Source: Parachlorella kessleri (Eukaryota; Chlorophyta; Trebouxiophyceae; Chlorellales; Chlorellaceae). From it: a DNA stretch of 36,916 bases. Of this stretch, positions 1-12,000 are shown piece after piece. The stretch lies in the NCBI GenBank assembly GCA_001598975.1, contig BBXU01000858.1, positions 1 to 36,916 on the forward strand. Direction: 5' to 3'. The notes beneath the pieces are model-generated. The model saw only the letters and a list, made by a program, of their open reading frames with translations. It did not search any database and had not been told where the DNA came from. Position 1 is the stretch's first letter, and each line of letters opens with the position of its first letter. A program made the position numbers and the translations under genes.

Positions 1-232
1 TGAGTTTTGAGCTAGTATTTTCTCTTGCTATTAACTGCGTCCTTCCCTTCTCCTTTGCAGTTCGCCAAATTTTGTTCCCGCAGGTTTTTTTAGAGATAAA
101 AGTCAGGGATGTCCTGTGTAGTGAATTCTTACCTGTCTACTGTTCCGACTTCTTTGCACACTCTCTTGCCAGAAGAACCTTGCAGAATGCTTGCATCGCT
201 AAGCTCAAAAACTCGTTAATAATCGACGGTGA
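1..232. other. Ambiguous exon-like stretch at the left edge
   Basis: On the + strand a good 3' splice site (pyrimidine tract ending ttctcctttgcag at 60) and a second one (cccgcag, ending about 82) are followed by an open frame to a donor-like gtgaga at about 231. It would encode roughly 49 residues including KVRDVLCSEF and LARRTLQNACIAKLK. The - strand also offers an exon-like stretch ending in a near-consensus donor (acag then gtaaga, about 130), with peptide SDASILQGSSGKRVCKEV. Only one of these can be a usual exon and I recognise neither. It may be the edge of a gene lying mostly outside the window. The base composition is more AT-rich than the confident exons, which argues against coding. 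Confidence 0.2.
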
Positions 233-1616
233 GAAAAACCAAATGGCCTGATAACAGACAAAGCCCACACAGGTGATAAAACAGGACAGATTACCCCAAG
301 GCACTTAAGGCACTAACATAAACTGATCGCATTACCTGCCACCCTTAATAGACAAACCAACATTCAAAGCGTGCGAACATAGGGAGGGCCCATACAGATC
401 AACTGTATAGAACAAGTCCATCGCCTCCAAGACCATAGCTAGCAACTGCTAGCCAACTTTCAACGGTCCACGCTTAATTTCCCAATAGACTTGATACGAG
501 CATAGCCGGATGGATGAAAGCAGGCAAACAAACATCTTATCAACCGCAACAAAGCATGGTTGCCACCTAGGCTTTGCAGTTCCAAGTCAGACAACCATCA
601 AGCCTGCATCCCGCAACTACCAACGATAACCACAAGGAAGAGTCAGAAAGAGTCAGTCCTGCACCAACCTGTGCAAACGGTCTCACCGACAGCACTAGAC
701 TCCGCACTCTTCTGACCTCAAATGGGAATATGCTGGCACCCGCCACACTGCTGTCTGACCCCTTCCAGTCATGTGCATTTCCACCACAAAGGGGAATATA
801 GCACACCCATCAGACACAAGTGTATTCCAACATATTCAATGCATCTCCTCAGTGCAAAGTCTCCTCCAGCGCTGGTTCAACCATTTTCAACCATATCCGA
901 GCCCATACCGAAGTCAGTGCCCAGGCAAAGGCACCCCCTCAGCAGCCTCATCTTGCATCCACATGCCTGCAGCGCACAAAGGCCTTGATGCTGAGCGCAA
1001 CGACTGCGGCCCTAGACTTCACACCACTTGTTGGGTCACTCCTGCCTCTGAAAGGTAGGGAAGCTAGTAGTAACCACTGACAACTTCCCCATCGACAGGG
1101 AGATTTTATCAAGCACGCCTCAGGAGCCGCTGACACAGGTTTGCCCCCAACTGGTCACCCCAACACAAGTTTCTGCAAGCTCACGCACATGCCAAAGACA
1201 CTACAAGCCACACTCAAGCCCTGCATAACACCCAAAACCCCCGTCTCCACCCACATACACCACCGGTGCCTGGCCCTCCGGCAAATAGCACAATGCACCA
1301 CAAACGCTTGCCCAGAAGCCACCCATTCTGTACCCCACTCTCTCCCTAGCACTCCCTGTTGCCGATATATTACCACTTCCAATGCAGGGGGAGTTACTTG
1401 CCAAAATGTTCCTGGACAATCGACCCTCCCACTAGTTTTAGAAATGGGAATGCAAGTGACAGGAAGGTTTCAGACAGCAATGTGGCGGGTGCGCTGTGTC
1501 GATAAGCAGTACCACCAATATGGGCACGAAGGCCGAGGCACCTGCAACCACAAACCATCACCCCATGCATTCCCCTTGCCCCTCTGAAGCTCAGCCCCAA
1601 GGATGCTGGACCCACC
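233..1616. other. Non-coding spacer
   Basis: No coding region could be supported. The open frames here have no recognisable motif, no coding-like composition and no coherent splice chain. The right part (roughly 1300-1616) lies just downstream of the BTB gene's stop on the - strand and probably holds its 3' UTR. No repeats or RNA genes were noticed. Confidence 0.5.
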
Positions 1617-3161
1617 TCAGTAAACCATCTCAAAGTGAATCCTCAGCTTGCCGGCAAGGTCAAACCCGTAAATATATCCTTCGCCCAAAGCACGGGACGC
1701 CTTCCCTAGCTTGAACAAAGCCGCCCTGACGAAGTTGCCGTTCCCGTCAACCGCCCCTGCCACGCCGCCGCCATCAAGTGCCGCTGCCGCACCGCCACCG
1801 CCGCCACTGGAAGCACCGCTGGTGTTGTCATCCTCGCTGTCACCGCCGCCGCCGCCGCTCCCGCTGCGCCCGCCGCGTGGCGCATAGAAGACCTCGGGCC
1901 GGTACATGGTAGTGCTGATGGTGTCGGCCGTGTCCATCCAGTTGACCAGCATGGCGCGCGCCCCCACCGGCCTGCCGCTGTCGCGCTGGCCCCTGGGCAG
2001 CCACAGCAGCTCGAGCCGCAGCTCAACTTGGTCGTCATCTCGGTCTTCATCAGTGTCGCTCCCACTGGGTGTGTCGACATACAGCTCCAGCGCCCAGGCT
2101 TGGCCGGCCATCTCAAACACCTTGGACATAAGGGCCTCGCCGGCAGCCACTACAGCACCAAGACCTTCAGCAAGCCACACATACTCGTCGCAGCCGCCGG
2201 TCAACTGGGACCAGGCTTCCCAGCGCAGGTTGCTCGGGACGTTGGCCATAACCTCCTCTTGGACATACTTGGGCGAGGCTTGGACAGCGCACAAAAGGGC
2301 GCCAAACATACTGGCCAGCATGCCACGCTCCACCCCAGCCAGTACAGCAGCATCCAGGAAGCCTCCGCTACGGTCTGCTGAGGATGAGCAGGTGGTGATG
2401 TGGTCCACGATGGCAGCAAAGCAGCTGTCCCGCAGGTCAGACAGCCTCAAAGGAGGCCCAGCCAGGCGCAAGTAGCTCACCATGTCTTGCAGGGTGGGCC
2501 CGCCGCTGCCGTACCTCACCCCAGTGTCCACAAGGCTTCCCAGGTGCTGCTGCACCGAGCCCAGCAGCCAGGGCACATCAAACTTATTCGCCATGTGCGC
2601 CAGGGCCGGCAGCAGGGGCTTCACACTGCCATGCTCAAGTATGGTAGTCACATCCTGGGAGCGGTAGAGCAGGCGCAGGAAGACGGCTACCTCCACCAGC
2701 GAAGATGATGGACCAAAAGGGTTCCAGCCCTCTGAGCCAGCCCTGGACCTCTTGCGAGAGCCCCTAACCTGCAAACGCACATACCCCTAGAAGATTAGAA
2801 AATATACCGTCACAGGATACGGATGGCAGCAGCAGGGTCAAGGGTGCCTGCATTGTCCTCTTGCCCCCTCCAGAATGCAGCAATGTTGCACCCTATGCTT
2901 GACACCGTTCAAGTCGCAAGGTACAAACAGCTGTATTTGGTTGGCACGGAAGCCGGAGAGCCGACATGTCCATACCTCGCGCTGAGTCAGAAATGCTTGC
3001 AGGAAAACTTTGGAAGACCTGCTCAAAACGGCCGAGTGGACAGCCAACTGCGTGTCCTCCACCATCAGCACCTCGTCTGCCAGCTCCACCTGCTCCGGCC
3101 GTTCCAGGTAGAAACTGGCAGGGTCCGACCGGTCCAGCTCCTCCACACCCTGCCACGCCAT
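1617..3161 (-). CDS. BTB/POZ domain protein, 2 exons
   Basis: Exon 1 is 3161-2976 and exon 2 is 2768-1617; the intron is GT-AG in phase 0 and the product is 445 aa. The start ATG at 3161 sits in a good context (gccATGg). Residues about 26-62 read as the front of a BTB fold (LADEVLMVEDTQLAVHSAVL, then SRSSKVFLQAF). Exon 2 continues with the typical BTB tail, in which a strand/helix segment VEVAVFLRLLYRS leads to LLPALAHMANKFDVPWLL. BTB domains mediate dimerisation and often recruit substrates to Cullin-3 ubiquitin ligases; whether this one does is inference. No Kelch, MATH or ankyrin repeats are visible. The last third is acidic then Gly/Ser/Ala-rich low complexity, followed by a closing segment near ALGEGYIYGFDLAGKLRIHF that resembles the C-terminal region of some algal BTB proteins. 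The fold assignment is fairly sure, the function is not. Confidence 0.8.
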
Positions 3162-3951
3162 GGCTGCAATTGTGCTGTTTAGTCCTAAGAAGATGCCAAG
3201 TGATCAGCTGGGGGCTTTGGGACGTCGCCAGGGGTTGCAAGCTGCGATAACATGCTAGGGCGGGAGAAATGATTAGATGTCCTGGCATGCATGTAACCCC
3301 CGCTCAACTGGGAAGCTATCCTGCCCTGACATGCCCCTGCCCTTGCACACTTGTTACATCGACCAGGACCTTTCTGCTGAACGTTACTGACTCTCCTTCG
3401 CCTACTATGATGCCTCGCTCAGCAGGTAAATCCCCTTGCCACCATCTGCTTTCGTGCCTGTTGCTTGCACTGCCGTTGCATCGGGCAGGCGTCCCAGAGA
3501 GTGTCATTTGGGCTTCGCAACCAAATCCTTTCCAAACTTGCCGCTGGTACGCCTAGCAGTACGCTGGGTGTACAGCCTCTCCCTGACATGCCAGCAACCA
3601 TGTTTTCAAAAGGTGGCAGGCAATCGTGCCTGAAGCTCCTCAGCTGTAGCATAAACATACTGGTTCCCACCAAGGCACTAGCAGGACCTGGAGGATGCTG
3701 CACTGCACTGCCAAAAAGAATTCTGTACTTGCCTTACCCAGCCCTAGTCTGCTGAGCCAGCCAGTCCCGAGTCAAAGTACAACTACTAGGTCATAAAGGC
3801 TACCGTCAGCACAGCTATAATAAAGCACATTGAAAATATCAGGCGCATTCTTCCCTAGGGGTATAACCTGCCAACGGAGTCAACAAGTGCTGTGCCTTCC
3901 CCAGGCGTGCCTTCAGGCACGCTGGCAACACTAGCGCAGCTTACTGGTCCC
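3162..3951. other. Spacer between BTB and translocator genes
   Basis: This stretch lies upstream of the BTB start and downstream of the translocator stop, both on the - strand. I see no supportable exon. It should hold the BTB promoter and 5' UTR and the translocator 3' UTR. A TGTAA on the - strand (3358-3354) is a candidate green-algal polyadenylation signal for the translocator, but it is about 600 bases past the stop, so this is weak. Confidence 0.45.
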
Positions 3952-6726
3952 TCATTCCTTCCTCATAGGGATTACAGTATCACCACTGTTACTTCCACTA
4001 AGCTCGGTGGTTTTCAAGGGCTGATTCTCTTCGGACAGGTCGCCCTCGGCACTCTCAGACCTGGTTGTCGCCTTCCCGGCCAGCTTGTCAGCCGTGCCCA
4101 TTTGCTTCATTTTTATGTGGTTGTACCAGAAGAAGGCGGCAATCGCTATGCCGTAGCCGACGCCCTACATGGAAAGCAGGGGCAAAGGTGCGCACGGCAG
4201 ATTGAGTTTGCCGGTTGCTGCACTTAACAGTTGCATAGTCCTTGCTGGAAGCCGGGTGCAGGAAGGTGTAATGGGGCATGGTGGGCTCCAGTGGGGGCGG
4301 TGCTGCAATGCCAACCGCTGCCTAAAGCTGGGGTTGCACTCGCTCTCAGATCCCAAGCTGGGGGACGGTACAACCCCCTCAGCTAAAGCGGTCACCTGTA
4401 TGAGAGTGACAACCTCCTGCAGAAACACCATGCCCAGCACCACCACCAGCCCGCTCTTGGCAGTGCCCACCACCTGAACAACACCAGCAGAACAAGTCCT
4501 TGCTGATTTCCAAGGCCTCCTGACAGCCGCTGCTTGTCTTGGCGCGTTGTGAAGGGGTGCTTCTCGATCAGACAGCTGAGGCAGTACGGTAACAGGGGGC
4601 AAATGGGAACTAGTGCAAAATGCTGTGTGCAAGGCAACAGGCGACCAAAAGTCATCCCTGGGGTAGCATGACCAGCTAGCTGCTGCTCACGCCCATATAG
4701 AGCACCGGTCGATCATGTTAAACCTGAGCATGCCATGGTGCCCAACTTCCCTACTGCTGAGGTTGACAAGAGGATACCAACTCCAGGTAACACTAATGCC
4801 TGCTGGGAAGCTGCACCATGGACTTGCCTTGAGCGTGAGGGAGGAGGCGGTCTTGATGATGATGTACACCAGGCCGTTCACCACAAACCCCATGCACGCT
4901 GCCAGGACGAACTTGCCCGGGCTGCCCAGCACAACCGACAGCGCCCCGACGGCTTGCATTTTTGGGACCTCCAGGAGAATGCTGCCGACTGCCAGCCAGA
5001 GCGTGCACGCCGGCGCCAGGTACATGAGGCCCTCGACTGCAGCAGGCATAGCAGGCACGGCCAAGAAAGGTCAGCTTGGGTCGATGGCATCGAAGGAACC
5101 AACTGATCATGCTGCGCATGATGCCCTCAGCCACGTGCCCGAGGGGCACGGGCGTGGCAGGTGTGCGCATGAGAGGCTGTGAAGGGGCCGGGCTGTCAGT
5201 CACAGCCTATGCAATCGAAGGAGGGCATGTTGTCATTTCAAGCCAGGGCTTCTGCAGGTTGCATTTTCCTTCTTCAAAAAATAAGCGCAAGCAAGAGAGC
5301 AAGGACAGCCAGTGCTGGCAGGGGAGGTGCCAGCCTGTATTCTGTTACAGCGAGTGCTGCACCCACACCCTGCAGGCAGCTGTTGCCTAGACCCAATATG
5401 CCTGCAGCTATTGTTGCGTGACAGGGAACCCCAGCGCATCTCCTCACACAAGCCCGCCCACCTGGATGGAATTCGAGGCCCACCAGCAGCAGCTGTGTCA
5501 TGACAAGCCGGGCCGCCTCTGTGGCCTGCAAAACACGCGCACTGTCTATACATCCACTACCAAGCTTTTTTGCTCGACTGCAGCTGATGCGACAGATATT
5601 GTGGGCCAGAGCACCAGCCTAACGTTTATGGTTGCTACCTCTCTTTGCCTACAAGTGTAGCAGCCCAGTCAGCCATGCTGCCATGTGGCCCCACACTGTG
5701 CCAGAGCACCATTCCTTGCTCATGCTGCCCATACAGCCTAACCTCTGCCAGCATTTGGAAGGTGAACCCCAGGTAGTTCATGTTGACCTCCCCAGCCGAC
5801 GCAAGCGCGACTCCTCCGGCTATGAGCAGCACAGAAGCGATCAAGCGCCGGGTAGGCTTTTCCAGCCCAACCAGAAAGAGTCCAAGCATGGTGATGACGG
5901 GCGAAAGTGCCTGCGACAGCAGCAGCGGACCCAGCAGAGTTGCCGAGGGTTTGGCCACCTGTCAAAGCTTGCACAGCGGTTGTGGTACCACTGGAGGACA
6001 GGCCAGGACACACACCACCCAGGTCCATGAAGGTAGCCCTCAGAGCAACCAACACCATAGCACCTGGCTCAAAGCCTGAGGCGCAGCGCCCCTGGCAGAT
6101 CCCAGTCAGCCTCACCTTGAGCATCTGTATGAAAGCTACTGTGAGGTACAGGTAAGAGGTGTTACCAAAGAAATTAGTCAGCGCCTGGCACAGCCCGACC
6201 GGCATCAGTTTTGTCAGGAAGAACTCCAAGCCCAGCTTCTTCTCGGAGACCTTCACCACCTTGAACACCTGCACCAAACCTTACCCTTGTCAGCTTGGAC
6301 TGGGAGGGCACGATGGCAAGCACCAGACAACTAGGGGAAGCAGGCTGCATGCACTGCTGGACCAGCGCATGCAGTATACCAACTCACCCTGCAACAGAGG
6401 AAGCTGGCAATGCTGGTGAATCCCATCCCAAGGCCTGTTAACGCCATGGGGTACGGGAACCCATGGGAAAGAAGGTCCTTGTTTAGCAGAATCAGTCCAG
6501 ACGAGGCCTGCAATGGCAGCTGGGCTATCCACCTCGCACAACCGCCAAGTGAGCCGTGGACCAGGCTCCACCTAAGCACGGCAGCCGGACGTTTATGGCT
6601 CGCTGCAGAAACACACCAGGAGCAAGGCACACACTGCCTAAGTGACAAGCTTGGAAAGTTGGTACCTACCGCCGTCCAAGCCAGACATGCTAGCACAGCG
6701 ACCACTGTGTTACTCAGTTTCAACAT
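3952..6726 (-). CDS. TPT/NST-family translocator (KT-type DMT transporter), 8 exons
   Basis: Exons: 6726-6670, 6507-6388, 6268-6116, 5910-5743, 5525-5462, 5036-4828, 4473-4396, 4164-3952. The product is 353 aa, a full-length size for the family. It is a polytopic membrane protein of the drug/metabolite transporter superfamily, with about ten hydrophobic helices starting at residue 1. Family marks in order are ASSGLILLNKDLL, GNTSYLYLTVAFIQMLKALS, ATEAARLVMTQLLL, EGLMYLAPACTLWLAV, LTLKVVGTAKSGLVVVLG and GYGIAIAAFFWYNHIK. The match to the plant KT subgroup points to a Golgi/ER or plastid-envelope exchanger of sugar phosphates or nucleotide sugars; the substrate cannot be told. The C-terminal tail (about 45 residues) is hydrophilic and acidic. 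No transit peptide precedes the first helix. A splice acceptor (ttccttcttag) ends eight bases before the ATG, so a 5' non-coding exon is likely. The exon at 5910 was chosen over an upstream acceptor because MLK-ALSP matches the family without an insertion. Confidence 0.93.
4474..4827 (-). other. GC-AG intron in the translocator gene
   Basis: The intron after LTLK begins GCAAGT, directly following AAG, instead of GT, and ends in cag. The reading frame and family alignment (LTLK then VVGTAKSG) require this junction. The donor otherwise matches the strong consensus that GC donors usually need. Confidence 0.85.
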
Positions 6727-9021
6727 GACGGCAGCTAAGAAGGAAGGTAGACCCGCTGGCAGCTGGACAGCTGCTCTGTACGCTCCCAAGCAACCTGCAG
6801 GTATACGACCACGTTCTGAGATAAACAGCACGCAAGGAAATCCACCAAAGTCACAACCACGGTCGGCAGGGCACTACCTTGATTTGTATTCGCGGTTGCT
6901 CCGTCTAGCTTCACGTCACCAGAGTGGGCACGGCGTCCAGAAGGAATTGCCAACAGGTTGCATAGTGTTAGCTATACTTCAGACACTTCCACGCTGCTCC
7001 AAGGTTGCCCACGTCCCATGACTTCGATCATTTGAAAGTGACCAAGGCCCAGCTCTACACTTACACTAGAGGATTAGCAGCAGAATATGACTGATCTTTC
7101 TCTCTGGGGAATCGTGACCCCTGCGTCAGTTGTGCCTCGCGGCAGCGCGCTGCCGCACTTGGGAGAAACCAAACTGTGGGATCTAGTCACAGCAACAGAT
7201 CGCTAGGAGAGTGCAGAACTTTGCCAAGGTCACCAAAGTGGCAGAACCCATAAACGGTAAGTGATAGTGCCAATGCCTTGACGGCAGCCCACTGCTCCAG
7301 CCAAGCAGTTCCAGCCCTTCCTGCCCTCTGAAAATATTAGCCTAAGAATGATACTTTGGATGGCCGCCGTTGCTGTTTACATATGCACCTCGCCCAGGGT
7401 GGCTAGGCCGCCCAGCAAGTCTTCTTTTCTGTCTAGCACCTAAGAGACTTGTGGATAGGGGATCGCCTGGGACACACTCTCCCCAACCGTTGCCCGCTAT
7501 AGTGCACTTCCGGAATGAACACCACAGCTGGCGGGCCTGCCTGCACCAGCAGCCAGGCCGGCAGGGTCGTCGGTCTTCACTGTCCAGCAACACGGTATTG
7601 CTGACTCTCTGCCGGCCCAAGATTTCCAGCCCGGCGGCCAGATGCTAGGCATTGGCCTAAAGGGTGAGTTGTGCTTTGTTCCATCCACAGCTAAATGCAC
7701 AATCAGGACTGTTTCCAAACATGCCTGCACCCGCAGCTGCAGTTTTGCAGCCTTGGGATGGTGGTTGCCTCCCTGCAACCGGTGCCTGATTTCTGTCACC
7801 CAATTCCTGGTGCTCATGCCCAGCTCGCGCCTCCCAGTATCAGCAAGTTAGCAGGTACAAGGGGGGTATAAGGCGGCAGCAGGTCACTTTTCTAATATGC
7901 ATGATGGCTGTTGCGCCCTTTGCCGGGCACCAGTAGCAATAGCAGCTTCCTGGCGGAGGGGCCATCTTCGACAGCAGGATCACACATTAGCCCTCCCGAG
8001 TGCTGGATGGCTGCAGGCTAGGTGGCGGGTGTGCTGGCGGTGGGAATCAATACTTGCTGGCGGCCCTGACAACTAGCAGGCTATGTCAGGCCTGATGAAA
8101 CAGCGGTGTCAGTGGATTACTCTCTTCCTATGGCCATTTCTTGCCACAATGCTGTTCAGGAAACTGATGTGAAACTCTGCTTCCTGACATGGCCTGCACT
8201 ACTGCTCGTGCTTGCCTGAGGCACCTTCCAAGGATATTGGTGTTGTACCCTTACCTTGGATGGATGGTCACTTCTCCACCTCCAAGAGAAACCTCACCAT
8301 GAGGGCACCAGACCCTTAACACAGGTGGGCATCCACTGAGAAGCAGCTGCTTGCACGCCGTGAGTCACAGCGGCCCGTGACAAGCTTTCATCCATGCTGA
8401 AGCAGTGCCACAGCCTTGCAGAGGTCAGCCAAGCTGCCGGTGGAGCTCGCTATGTTACCAACATCCTGAGTGCTCTAAGTGTTTAAACCTAGAGCATGAT
8501 GGCACTCGCTCTGTGCGGGAGTGGCTGTGTAATCGTCTTGCTCACCTACTGGGTGACTGGTAAGGGGGGATGCACGCTTCATCTGTAAGGCTGGCACAGG
8601 TGCACTTCAGCCGGTCTATGTCAGCTGTCCTCCAGCTCCTGATTTTGGCGTTCAAACGTGACGCCTCCGCCTTGTACCGCGCGCGCACCCCTCGGGCAGC
8701 CTTCAGGATGAGCTGTCTCACTAACTTGGATCAGTTAGGCAGGAAAGCTATGCTGCTGCTCTACGAAGGGCATAACTGGAACCTCCGGGCACCTCCTGAA
8801 GGTTTTCTGATCATGACGCGTGCGCACCAGCTAGTGCCGTGGCCACGACCCACAGGAACCGCGGCAGTCACCGTTCAGGGCATCTCAGAACGATTTGGCA
8901 TTTGTGGAACATGGCCCCTGCAACTCGCTCTACTACCATGGGCACCAGTGGCGGGAAGGGAGGCATGGACACAGACAGATTTGAGGTGAATCCATGTGTC
9001 TTTCCTGCGGAGCTGTAAAAA
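6727..9021. other. Gene-poor spacer between divergent genes
   Basis: This lies between the start of the translocator (-) and the start of the HMA1-like gene (+), so it must contain both promoters. The translocator's probable 5' non-coding exon should fall in about 6735-7050. Several open frames exist, the longest at 8570-8989 (+, 139 codons), but none shows family motifs, coding-like composition or a splice chain. I see no tRNA, repeat array or mobile-element ends. Confidence 0.5.
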
Positions 9022-12000
9022 ATGAATGTCAGCCCGGCGCTTTCAGCGCGTCGGACAACAGCGCCTTTCGTAAAGACCCCTGTGCGCAGAGCAGTATACT
9101 TGTCCGCCACTACCCAGCCCCAGACTGGAGGTCTACACTTCCCATGCCACTTTCAACGACCCACACGGTGCTGCACTGCCGCTGGGAACCGAGGATCGCT
9201 CAGATGCTTTGCCCATGCGGGACATGGCACCTCCGATCACAACGACAGCCAGCCCGGGCGTTCAAGCGTTTCCCAACCCAGCCCTGATATTGGATGCTGT
9301 GGCCAGGGGCGGTCCCACAGCCACAGCCACAGCCAAGGCAGCGTGGCGGGCCATGGCCATGACCACTCGGAGCATGAGCATAGTGATCCTTCCAACCCGG
9401 TACACCGTGCGCTCAAGTGGCTCTTTGACACCACTCGACTGTCCAGCCTGGCAGAGTGGCTAGAGCAGAGCACGGCGGCCACGGCAGCAAAAATTGGGGG
9501 CATCTTTGTGGCGGCAGTGGCGGCGTGGCTGGCTGGCCGGCTCGCAGCTGATGCAGCAGCAACTGCACAGCAAGTCAGCACAGCGGCTACCTGGGCGGTG
9601 TATTGCCTGGCCGGGGTTCCTGCGCTGGTGGACCTGGCCTACGACCTGACAGCTGGCAGGATAGACACCCATGTGCTGATGACGCTGGCTGCGGTTGGTA
9701 CTCTGCTGAGCGGGTATGCCATTGAGGTAAGGCGTCAATGCTTGGTCATTCGTGGGCCAGTGTGGGCTGCTTACGGTGTGATGAGTTGGTTTCATAGAGT
9801 CGGTGCAAGTCACCTAGGCCCAGGCCAGGGAAAGGCAGCTGTTGGGGAGGTGGTGCCAATTGCCCCAAAGGAAGGAAGATTGTGCGTTTGTTCTATGGAT
9901 GCTCCCCGTTTGGTGGGGGCTGACGTGCCTTTCAGCAGGCTGTGGGTAGGCAGCTGGTATCTGGGCTGTAGGCTGCTTTGTAACATTTTCGTGAAAATGA
10001 GCTTAGCTGGGAGCTTGTCTGAGCAGAGGAATCACTTCCCTTGGCACATGCTGCTGATGCACAGCCCGCGAGCTGCCCACCCTTGCTTGTGGTGTGCCGC
10101 CTTTGGTTAGACTTGCCTGATACTGCACCGCCGATACTGCATGACTCAACGGCCGCTTCAGCCCTTCTCCACGGCACCACTCCCTGCAGGGCGCGCTGCT
10201 GCTGGTCCTCTTCCAGACCTCCCACACCCTGGAGCACCTGCTCACCCACAGGGCCCAGGGCAACCTGGCAGAGCTGTACGACACAATCCCCACGTCCGCG
10301 GTGCTAGTGCAAGTCGGGGGCCCGGGGGGCGCGCCGGAGCTGGGCTCTGCCCGGCAAGTTACGGCCGGGGAGGTGGCTGTGGGGAACCACATGTTGGTGA
10401 AGCCAGGAGAGCAGGTAGGTCCCCAGCAGATGAGCCAGGTTCGGTTTTGCTGTGGAGCAACGGTGCAGTGTGGCCGCCTGCTTTGGTGCACAGGGCGACT
10501 GTGCGCGTGGTCAGGATCGTCAGGGTTGGTGCACAGGGCGACTGTGCGCGTGGTCCGATCGTCAGGGCCCTTGACCAAGTGCAAACGTGTGCCAAGTTAC
10601 AAACCAGGGCGCAACTTAGCAGGAGCGGGTGGCTGCCGGCCTGTAGCGGCGATGGGGTGGTGGGAAAAGGCCAATGAAAAAGATGAAGGGATTGGGGGGT
10701 GGCAGGGCCTCATAGGATGAACAATCCTAATTGCCTCCCTCCGATGCTGCAGGTGCCCCTGGACGGCACCATCACCTTTGGCAAGGCGCTGGTGTCAGCC
10801 GAGCACATCACCGGCGAGAGCCTGCCTGTGCTGCGGCGGCCGGGCGACGAGATTGCGGCTGGCTCCCTCAACCGAGATGGCCTGCTGGTTGTGAAGGCGA
10901 CGAGGCTGGCGGAGGAGTCCACACCCGCTAGGATAGCCAAGCTTACATTGGACGCCCAGGTAGGAGCAGGCGACTGGGACCTGGGGCTGGGTGGCAGCAG
11001 CAAGAGGGAGGGCTGATTTGAAGTGACTGTACCCCCGGTTCGGGGCAAGCTGATGTTCAGGACCATGGGAATGGATGAAGCACCTTCAATGAATGCAATA
11101 GCCGCGGGCAAGTCAATTTAGCAATCTCTACTGAAATGGGGTTGTGTGTGGCAGCATGGGAAGTTGTTTATTGGCCTGGGAACAGCCCTATCACACCGGA
11201 TGCAACTTGTTTGCTGGCCCCTTGCTGCCTGCAGGCCACGCGGCCGCGGCTGAGGACCTGGCTGGACCAGTTTGGGGAGGTGTACTCCAAGGGCGTGATC
11301 CTCGCCTCGCTGGCAGTGCTGGGCGTGCTGCTAGCCATGGGCGTGCCGCTCCTGGGGTCGGGCGCGGAGGTACGCACTGCCGGGGGTTCGGCTGAAGTGC
11401 GCGGTTCGATGCTCGCGTCGGTTTGGCAGTGGCAGCTGAAACTGGGATGGGTGCGGCTCCTTGGCTGCGAATCTTGCTGGCTTTGTGATTCTGCGTTGTC
11501 GGATGGAGAGTCACCCACCTGACCTGCCCTCGTGGGGTCCCACTGTGGCTGTTCAGCGCATGGCCCCTGCCAAACCTGCTTTGCCCTGCCCCGCTCCCTG
11601 GTCTGCTGCAGCGCGGGGCCTTCTACCGTGCGATGGGCCTCCTGACCGTGGCATCACCGTGCGCCCTGGTCATGGTGCCCCTTGCCTACGTGTCAGCCAT
11701 CGCAGCCATTGCCTCCAGGTGGGGCTTCCTTCCCCTACATCTTGCCAGCCCTGCTCCTTAGTTTGCGCATCCTTGGGTGCATTAGTCACAGCAGTCACTG
11801 TTCATGGAGATATCAGGGTATTGTCCCCACCCTCCTGTCATGCAAGTCATGCCCCTCCCGCCCGATTCTGCTGGGATCTGCGTGGTGGCATAGGGGCCTG
11901 CAGGTGCAGGCACCCTGAAACGGACTCCTATACCAACACCAGTGGCCATGGCAAGCAACCTAAGCCTGGGTGGCCAAATCTTGTACGCAGGGGCATCCTT

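Noticed and set aside
1141..1587. A 148-codon open frame on + downstream of the BTB gene
   Set aside because: Pro/Thr/Cys/His-rich translation with no domain; it lies where the BTB 3' UTR is expected on the other strand.
5911..5949. An upstream acceptor extending translocator exon 4 by 13 residues (VAKPSATLLGPLL)
   Set aside because: In phase, but it inserts residues between MLK and ALSP that family members lack; the acceptor next to ALSP is equally good.
8570..8989. A 139-codon open frame on + upstream of the HMA1-like gene
   Set aside because: No recognised motif, unremarkable composition and no splice chain; frames of this length are common by chance in GC-rich DNA.
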